Shown: positions 63,362 through 64,000 of the stretch, in pieces | Numbering within the stretch: position 1 is the stretch's first letter | How the letters are laid out: each line of letters starts with the position of its first letter | Source of the DNA: Meandrina meandrites | Taxonomy: Eukaryota; Cnidaria; Anthozoa; Scleractinia; Meandrinidae | Reading direction: 5' to 3' | Length of the DNA: 64,000 bases | NCBI GenBank assembly: GCA_963693305.1 | Contig: OY855910.1 | Span: forward strand, 17,586,362 to 17,650,361 | Program-made: the position numbers and the translations under genes | The notes under the pieces: model-generated | The model's database searches: none | What the model saw: only the letters and a program-made list of their open reading frames with translations | Told to the model about the DNA's origin: nothing

Positions 63362-64000
63362 TAGTTCTAAAAGACTAATACCTAATTCACACCAACAAAA
63401 CATGTTTAGTTAAACCAGGTTTAAGAAAATGAAAATCAGCAACAGACAACTGACAGACTAAATTTAACATACGGTTCATGTTTGCTCTAACTTGTGATTT
63501 CATTGTGCTAAGTTTGAAGTCGATAAAAATCAGTCAGCAACTTCCATGAAGAAAACAATTTTAAACCGTGTTTAACTAAACAACATTTAAACGTGTTTAA
63601 GCTTTGGTGTGAATGGGGTATAAGGCGCAGTTTCTAATGAATACGCTTACTGACACGACCACAGGTAATGAATAGCAATATATTCTCACCAGGTGCACCC
63701 ACACACAAAGCCAAATGGACCAGATGCATAAGATATGGGAGAAATCGGCCAGAGGCTTTGCGAGTGGGCAAACCATGAGAGAAAATGCTCCATCGCTGCG
63801 GGGAGGAGGGTGGGGCGAAATCTCCTAGCAAGGGTACCGAGACCTAAACTTTACTGAAATTGGCTGAATTATAAAGCAGACTGCTCTTAAATGGAAGGGC
63901 GAGGTCGGTGGGAATGCCGAGCAGTCCCCTGGGTCACGCTGGGAATGTGAGGTAGCGCATAGTGGTTAATTTCGGCTTTTGTGTGTGTTTGTCCCCAGTG

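Larger units (their letters stand above)
62066..64000 (-). other. Dynein intron (partial) to window edge
   Basis: Holds the hairpin element at 62284-62470 and the pogo-type element at 62724-63361. The rest shows no dynein exon that I can identify. Confidence 0.5.

Overview
The window is animal nuclear DNA, AT-rich, with intron-bearing genes (GT-AG junctions, in-phase exons) set in dense interspersed repeats. The proteins and the repeat style (short foldback elements, TTAA-flanked elements, gcgactaaaa-type degenerate repeats, a cysteine-rich multicopy ORF relic) suggest an anthozoan cnidarian, probably a stony coral or sea anemone. This is inference; the species cannot be fixed from the window. 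I see no prokaryotic genes, rRNA, tRNA, CRISPR array or recognisable virus.

Layout. (1) 1-5560: intergenic, repeat-rich. (2) 5561-32649, minus strand: a complete IMP dehydrogenase gene, rebuilt here as 14 coding exons whose phases all agree (1524 nt, 507 aa), with catalytic Cys331 at the same position as in human IMPDH2. Its introns carry most of the small transposons, a 345-bp trinucleotide repeat and a 361-bp near-perfect palindrome. (3) 32650-41047: intergenic, with foldbacks, a 250-bp tandem duplication and a 691-bp period duplication. (4) 41048-55068: a small cluster of Golgi-type enzymes. Two two-exon carbohydrate sulfotransferase paralogues on the plus strand (41048-43093 and 52460-55068) flank a two-exon xyloside xylosyltransferase-like gene on the minus strand (44638-48416). 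The second exons and 3' flanks of the two sulfotransferases are almost identical (4 differences in 844 bp), while sequence just upstream differs by about 14%, which points to gene conversion. (5) 58938-62065, minus strand: the last five exons of an axonemal dynein heavy chain, with the rest of the gene beyond the right edge. (6) 62066-64000: dynein intron holding a complete TA-flanked pogo/Tigger-type element and a hairpin element.

Functionally, IMPDH is guanine nucleotide synthesis, the sulfotransferases and xylosyltransferase are secretory-pathway glycan enzymes, and the dynein is ciliary. Apart from the sulfotransferase/xylosyltransferase cluster nothing suggests that they work together. 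The most unusual features are the gene-conversion tract, the long palindrome in an IMPDH intron, a nested transposon whose empty site is preserved in a second copy 5-6 kb away, a paired ORF of unknown function carried by that repeat, and a degenerate minisatellite beside the dynein stop codon. No clearly new multigene system was found.
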